Shown here piece after piece: positions 59,473 through 64,000 of a stretch of 64,000 nt of DNA. Made by a program: the position numbers and the translations under genes. Numbering within the stretch: position 1 is the stretch's first letter; the number at the start of each line of letters is the position of its first letter. Below the pieces are notes generated by a model that ran no database searches, was not told where the DNA came from, and was given only the letters and a program-made list of their open reading frames with translations. This DNA comes from Nitrososphaerota archaeon (lineage in GTDB: Archaea > Thermoproteota > Nitrososphaeria > Nitrososphaerales > Nitrosopumilaceae), in contig JAGWGB010000007.1 in the NCBI GenBank assembly GCA_028867595.1, forward strand, positions 1 to 64,000, read 5' to 3'.

Positions 59473-59865
59473 GTGAATAGAACACCTAATCAAAACTGGC
59501 TTAAAAAAATCTCAACATACAAGAAAAAATGTCAAAGTGTTCTAAATCTGTCCTCTTCCATTAGGTATGTTGGACTTGTAAATCAGTATGGGCGAACTTT
59601 AACTGGAATCATAAAACCCGGAACTACTATTCTCTTAAAATCAGAATCTGCAAGAAACGAATTCTTTCTGGTATCTACATTATTTAATATGCGTAATAAA
59701 ATCGATGTGGCAATAGGAACAATGGACTATGCAATATTCAAACATGATAAAGTAACTCTATTAGTTTTTCAAAGCAAAGAGGGGATTTATTATGTATCCT
59801 TGAATCCAAATGTGACTCTAGATGCAACTGTAAAAATTATTTCGAAGATTAAAAAAATAGTTTAA
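59473..59865 (+). CDS. Conserved protein, paralogous to 61188..61535
   Basis: SSIRYVGLVNQYGRTLTGI ... MRNKIDVAIGTMDYAIFKHDKVTLLVFQ. Confidence 0.6.
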   Translation: MNRTPNQNWLKKISTYKKKCQSVLNLSSSIRYVGLVNQYGRTLTGIIKPGTTILLKSESARNEFFLVSTLFNMRNKIDVAIGTMDYAIFKHDKVTLLVFQSKEGIYYVSLNPNVTLDATVKIISKIKKIV

Positions 59866-60290
59866 ACAGGTGCAAACCCGTGGAAGCCTCGTGCCTGTTG
59901 AGGACCTCCTTCATATGATGGCTCAAATAAGGAAATCATGTATTTGTCAGGGTCTAGAACTATGCAGTTCTTTCCAACCTTATGTGAGGTAATATCGCGA
60001 TATATTGTAACATTTCTTGATTTGAGTTCTTGTACAGCTGAGCCAATATCTCCTACAACCAGGCCTACTACAATACCGTTTTCAATTGACGTTCCGGTGT
60101 TGATTGGTTTTGATGCGGGATGTAATATCAAAGTAGCACCATCTCTTCCAAGTTCTGCCCAGTCCCCTCTTTTATTTTTGATAGGAAGGCCTACGACTTC
60201 ATTATAAAATTGAACAGACTTTTCTAAATTGGAAACCGCTATTATGACACTACCGAGGTGTTTTATGTTCATATGGCATCTACATCCCAC
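59862..60290 (-). CDS. Glyoxalase/VOC-superfamily protein
   Basis: IIAVSNLEKSVQFYNEVVGLPIKNKRGDWAELG, FLEPSYEG-type end. Confidence 0.82.
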   Translation of the reverse strand: MGCRCHMNIKHLGSVIIAVSNLEKSVQFYNEVVGLPIKNKRGDWAELGRDGATLILHPASKPINTGTSIENGIVVGLVVGDIGSAVQELKSRNVTIYRDITSHKVGKNCIVLDPDKYMISLFEPSYEGGPQQARGFHGFAPV

Positions 60291-60308
60291 AATGTTAAAA
60301 CCATTGTG

Positions 60309-60527
60309 TTAAACCACCTGAACCATAGTCTCGGTTCTCTCTACTCCTTTAATATTCTGAATCTCAGTTGTAACTGCCTTGATCTCAGATAGTTCCTTCA
60401 CATCAATTAGTGCCACCGCATCAAATTGGCCACTTACAGCAAAAGAGTCATAGACAGATTTTACCATGCGTAATCTGGCTGCAATAAGCTTCTTAGGAGA
60501 TTTAACTAGAACTACGGCTTTGACCAA
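60309..60527 (-). CDS. Stand-alone Lrp/AsnC ligand-binding (RAM) domain
   Basis: VKSVYDSFAVSGQFDAVALIDVKELSEI; no HTH. Confidence 0.78.
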   Translation of the reverse strand: MVKAVVLVKSPKKLIAARLRMVKSVYDSFAVSGQFDAVALIDVKELSEIKAVTTEIQNIKGVERTETMVQVV

Positions 60528-60760
60528 CCCAAATCCACCTCCACCTCTATCAATGTCTCTGTAGAGACTATCTCTTTTATTTTCTTAAAATCTATGACTG
60601 TGTTATTTATCTCATCTATTGTGCCTTGCAGAACTACTATGATATCTGCCCTGCCTGTTACCACCATGATTTCCTTGATAGTTTTGCGCACCTTGCGCAG
60701 TATTGTAACAACGTTATCCACCTTCCCAGGTTTAACTGTGATTAAACAAAGGGCTCTCAT
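60512..60760 (-). CDS. Stand-alone Lrp/AsnC ligand-binding (RAM) domain
   Basis: ALCLITVKPGKVDNVVTILRKVRKTIKEIMVVTGRADIIVVLQ; no HTH. Confidence 0.78.
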   Translation of the reverse strand: MRALCLITVKPGKVDNVVTILRKVRKTIKEIMVVTGRADIIVVLQGTIDEINNTVIDFKKIKEIVSTETLIEVEVDLGWSKP

Positions 60761-60827
60761 ACAATCTTGATCTCAGTATGACGGATAAGTGTTTATGATC
60801 TAAAATATAACATGATAAAAAATTACT

Positions 60828-61061
60828 TTAATCGTCGCTTGCTTCTTGAGATCTTGCTTCTTCAAGATATGCTTTTCTAGCTTCCAATTCGGCTTCTTTA
60901 TCGACATTAGTATCATCTTCTACAACAATTATTCCTGAATCCTCTTCGATAACATCTTCTTTAAGTTTAGTTTTTTCTTTCGATTTTACTTTAGAAGTTT
61001 CTTTCTTTTTGATCTCCTTTTTTCCAGGTTTCTTTGTCTCTTTTTTCTTCTCCTTGGCCAT
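60828..61061 (-). CDS. Lys/Glu-rich low-complexity small protein
   Basis: KKETKKPGKKEIKKKETSKVKSKEKTK, then acidic tail. Confidence 0.55.
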   Translation of the reverse strand: MAKEKKKETKKPGKKEIKKKETSKVKSKEKTKLKEDVIEEDSGIIVVEDDTNVDKEAELEARKAYLEEARSQEASDD

Positions 61062-61187
61062 AACGACGATTAACCATCAATGTGTATCATGCTTTTAAAC
61101 TTGTCTTATTGAGTATTAAAAGGAAAAAAATTGCTTTTATTAAGATCAGCGTATCCTTTCAGCCGTATTGTGCGGTTTAAGTAGTTT

Positions 61188-61535
61188 CTACATCTGCAGC
61201 TTTTTTATTTTTTCAATTATCTGATGATGATCAGATGTAGGTTCTGTTGATAAGATAAGTATGCCGTCTCCTAGGAAAATTGTCAAAAGTTTTACTTTGC
61301 CTTTTGATTCTACTATCCAATCCGTATTTCCCATCTTGTCTGTGAACATCTTATCCATCATGGCCTTTACGATCACTTGATGATGTGCAAGGTCTGCCAA
61401 TTGTTTATCAAGAAGTGGTATGACTCCATCTTTTCTTGCAGATGATACTAATTGATCATTTACAATCTTACCAGCAAACCTGATTTGCGGATCAATCTCC
61501 AATATCTTTTTGCAATAATTATTTACAGTACTCAT
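61188..61535 (-). CDS. Conserved protein, paralogous to 59473..59865
   Basis: PQIRFAGKIVNDQLVSSARKDGVIPLL ... KVKLLTIFLGDGILILSTEP. Confidence 0.6.
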   Translation of the reverse strand: MSTVNNYCKKILEIDPQIRFAGKIVNDQLVSSARKDGVIPLLDKQLADLAHHQVIVKAMMDKMFTDKMGNTDWIVESKGKVKLLTIFLGDGILILSTEPTSDHHQIIEKIKKLQM

Positions 61536-61606
61536 CTAAATCCCTCTTAACCTCATTATGTGATACGTTCTTCATATATTTAAGACAGTGATTTTAATCA
61601 TTATAT

Positions 61607-62035
61607 TTGAAATTTGCAAGTATTTTTATTAATAATATGGTGTTTTTCCACGATATGAATAAAACAAAAAAAGTATCGATTGTTCTTGCAACCATTGTTG
61701 TTATTGGGGCATTGGGTATTCCTCTGGGAGATCCAAAATTCATCTCGCAAGCACTTGTCTTAGAAATATGTTTTGCAGTACTTGCAATTTTATCTGCGAA
61801 ATGTTACAAATACGTCTACTTTCCAAATTTTATCATTGCTGGAATAGTCATAGCAGGAAACAGTGCATTTTCTAAACATATTGAGATAATGACCACATTT
61901 CATCCTATTTACAACGCAATAGTGTTAATCGTTGGAGGTTATGTCATGCAAGTTTTACTATTAATCACAAACTATCTTGCATACAAACAATACAAATATT
62001 CGCCTCATAGTAACACACCTAAAAAAATACCTTGA
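61607..62035 (+). CDS. Multi-TM small membrane protein (start uncertain)
   Basis: Four hydrophobic segments. Confidence 0.5.
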   Translation: MKFASIFINNMVFFHDMNKTKKVSIVLATIVVIGALGIPLGDPKFISQALVLEICFAVLAILSAKCYKYVYFPNFIIAGIVIAGNSAFSKHIEIMTTFHPIYNAIVLIVGGYVMQVLLLITNYLAYKQYKYSPHSNTPKKIP

Positions 62036-62050
62036 CATTTTAAATTGTAG

Positions 62051-62124
62051 TGCCACCGGCGGGACTTGAACGCGCGACAGCTCGGTCTTCAGCCGAGTGC
62101 TCTCCCGGGCTGAGCTACGGTGGC
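62051..62124 (-). tRNA. tRNA-Phe(GAA)
   Basis: GCCACCG/CGGTGGC acceptor, anticodon stem CTCGG-CTGAAGA-CCGAG; T stem GCGCG/CCCGC contains a C.C mismatch. Confidence 0.92.
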
Positions 62125-62167
62125 ACATCCAATCATCCTATTGGTGGGGAATTAAAGTGTGTCTGTC

Positions 62168-62710
62168 TTATTTTTTCCAAGCTACATCTTTGATCTTTTT
62201 ACGTTTGTTTATTGTCCGCGCTATTACAAAGAGGAGATCTGATAATCGGTTTATGTATATTTGACAGATTTTGTTAATTTGTTCTTTTTCTGCAATTTCC
62301 AAAATATTTATTTCAGCTCTTCTACAAACAGATCTGGCAAGATGTACTTGTGATGCCAATTGACTTCCTCCTGGAAGTATGAAAAAGGTAATTGGAGGAA
62401 GCTCTAGTTCTAATCTGTCTATCTGATTCTCAAGATATTCTACCATGTAGTTGGTAACTCGGTTATCTGAGTTTTTCAGATCTGGATTTGCAAGGTCAGC
62501 ACCTACCACAAAAAGATCATTTTGTATTTTTGTAAGAATTTCATTAACATCAGGATCTAGTGCTGATGATAACACTATGCCAATTGTAGAATTTATCTCA
62601 TCCACAGTACCATATGCAATAATACGAGGATCAGTTTTTTTCATTCGTTTTCCTCCTATGAGACCAGTAGTTCCATCATCACCTGTTTTTGTGTATATTT
62701 TTACCAACAC
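62168..62710 (-). CDS. Cob(I)alamin adenosyltransferase, PduO type
   Basis: KIYTKTGDDGTTGLIGGKRMKKTD, YGTVDEINSTIG, LARSVCRRAE. Confidence 0.92.
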   Translation of the reverse strand: MLVKIYTKTGDDGTTGLIGGKRMKKTDPRIIAYGTVDEINSTIGIVLSSALDPDVNEILTKIQNDLFVVGADLANPDLKNSDNRVTNYMVEYLENQIDRLELELPPITFFILPGGSQLASQVHLARSVCRRAEINILEIAEKEQINKICQIYINRLSDLLFVIARTINKRKKIKDVAWKK

Positions 62711-62799
62711 TTATCGGATAATCTTGTAGTTTTTATCTTTGTTCGTTTATTTGAACAAAACCCTAAAACTAATGAAGTATCTAGAAGTACACAGGAATT

Positions 62800-63330
62800 A
62801 TGTTATCTGAATTTTTCTATATTGTATCTGAATTAAAAAAAGTATCAAGGAAGGGCTGGAAGGAAAAAGTAGGAATACCGCATCCTGAATCGGTAGCAGA
62901 TCATTCCTATGGAACTGCCATTATGGCTATGGTATTATCCGATTACAAAAGCATGGATGCTGAAAAAATGATGAAAATGGCACTTCTCCATGATCTTGCC
63001 GAATCTATCACGGGGGATTTTATACCTGGAGAAATTTCAAGAGAAAATAAAACAGATATGGAAAATCAGGTGATGCAAGAAATATTTTCAAAACTTCCGC
63101 CTGTCCTTGTAGAAAAATATACTCTGATATGGGATGAATATCAGAAAGGCGTATCACAAGAGTCTATTTTACTGCATGAAATAGATAAACTTGAGATGGC
63201 AGTTCAGGCAATAAAATATTCAAGTGAAGGGTTCTCAAAAGAGATCCTTCAAGAATTTATAGATTCAGCAAGAAAAGAAATTAACTCAAAAGAACTTTTA
63301 GCAGTTTTAGATGCACTATCATATAAATAA
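62800..63330 (+). CDS. HD-domain hydrolase (YfbR/HDDC2-like)
   Basis: PESVADHSYGTAIMAMVL, LLHDLAESITGDF. Confidence 0.87.
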   Translation: MLSEFFYIVSELKKVSRKGWKEKVGIPHPESVADHSYGTAIMAMVLSDYKSMDAEKMMKMALLHDLAESITGDFIPGEISRENKTDMENQVMQEIFSKLPPVLVEKYTLIWDEYQKGVSQESILLHEIDKLEMAVQAIKYSSEGFSKEILQEFIDSARKEINSKELLAVLDALSYK

Positions 63331-63351
63331 CAAATCCATTAGATTATTGTT

Positions 63352-63699
63352 ATGCAATATTTTGTTGCCCTGAAAATTGGTGAGAAACGAGTCAAAACAG
63401 CGAGAGAGTATCTAAATAAAATCTCAAATGGCCAAGCTATGCCTGCATTAGCCCTTAAAGATACTCAATCCAATGTATGGGAGCCAGTTGGTGATGAGAA
63501 TTTGTACGCCATACTAAACGATGCAGGAGGATACATTCTAACTGACGTGAGTGGCTACATGGTTGTACTCTGTGACAAAAACGGCATCTCAAAAGCCATT
63601 GTAAGAGGACTAGATGTAGAACGCAAAGATATGATGATAAAAGCACTTCAATCTGATAATATTCAAGAATATAAAGGACAAGTGGCTCTTCCAGTTTAG
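63352..63699 (+). CDS. Hypothetical protein
   Basis: 115-aa ORF, no recognised motif. Confidence 0.5.
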   Translation: MQYFVALKIGEKRVKTAREYLNKISNGQAMPALALKDTQSNVWEPVGDENLYAILNDAGGYILTDVSGYMVVLCDKNGISKAIVRGLDVERKDMMIKALQSDNIQEYKGQVALPV

Positions 63700-63762
63700 A
63701 TTTACAATTCATCTCATGAAATAGACAATGCACTTTAAAGTTGCTTATGGAATGGCAAACTA

Positions 63763-64000
63763 ATGAACTTGACCGCATTTGTAATGTCTAAATCAAATTA
63801 CATTATTCCGTTGCTCTTATTTTCGAGTGCTTCTTTTATTTATGAATACAATCTATCTGGGCAACCTTGGCATGGAGATGAGGTCACATATCTTGGGTGG
63901 GGCGGAAATTATTTTTATTTGATGGCAAAGGGAGACCTCAATGACCCGTGTCTGATCTCTTTAGACAATTGCAACTCTTTGTTTCACATCCCTGCATTTG
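63763..64000 (+). CDS. 5' part of GT-C-type membrane glycosyltransferase-like protein (truncated by window end)
   Basis: MNLTAFVMSKSNYIIPLLLFSSASFIYEYNLSGQPWHGDEVTYLGWG; TM then HGDE motif. Confidence 0.5.
   Translation, partial: MNLTAFVMSKSNYIIPLLLFSSASFIYEYNLSGQPWHGDEVTYLGWGGNYFYLMAKGDLNDPCLISLDNCNSLFHIPAF

Noticed and set aside
1-64000. CRISPR arrays, transposases, integrases, toxin-antitoxin pairs, rRNA
   Set aside because: None seen; gene content is overwhelmingly conserved core metabolism, so no mobile or defence system is claimed.

Overview
A 64-kb chromosomal window that reads as a Nitrososphaerota (Thaumarchaeota) ammonia-oxidiser-type genome. The taxon is inferred from: an S26e ribosomal protein, aRF1, PurP, pyruvoyl arginine decarboxylase, a PEFG-CTERM cupredoxin, GatCAB plus archaeal AspRS, leaderless-looking TATA promoters, and many small zinc-knuckle proteins. 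Most of the window is core metabolism. This includes an ilvB-ilvN-leuA-leuB cluster, a trpEGDCBA operon without trpF, ilvD, ilvA, pyrG, nadK, an aspS-gatCAB operon, thrS, and metal and cobalamin functions. There are two tRNA genes, tRNA-Val(CAC) and tRNA-Phe(GAA). I saw no rRNA, CRISPR array, prophage or transposon. The most interesting signals lie between annotated ORFs. (1) An ~86-nt sequence at 50038-50123 folds into two long perfect stems and ends at a T-run. (2) A TATA-led, GC-rich double hairpin lies at ~13405-13480. (3) A 20-codon Leu/Ile/Val-rich mini-ORF sits in the leader of the ilv/leu operon. (4) A shared TTAG-N6-CTAA dyad lies in front of both a ZIP and an Nramp metal transporter. 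(5) Three short zinc-binding ORFs are missing from the supplied ORF track. All functional assignments are by eye from protein motifs; no database search was run.
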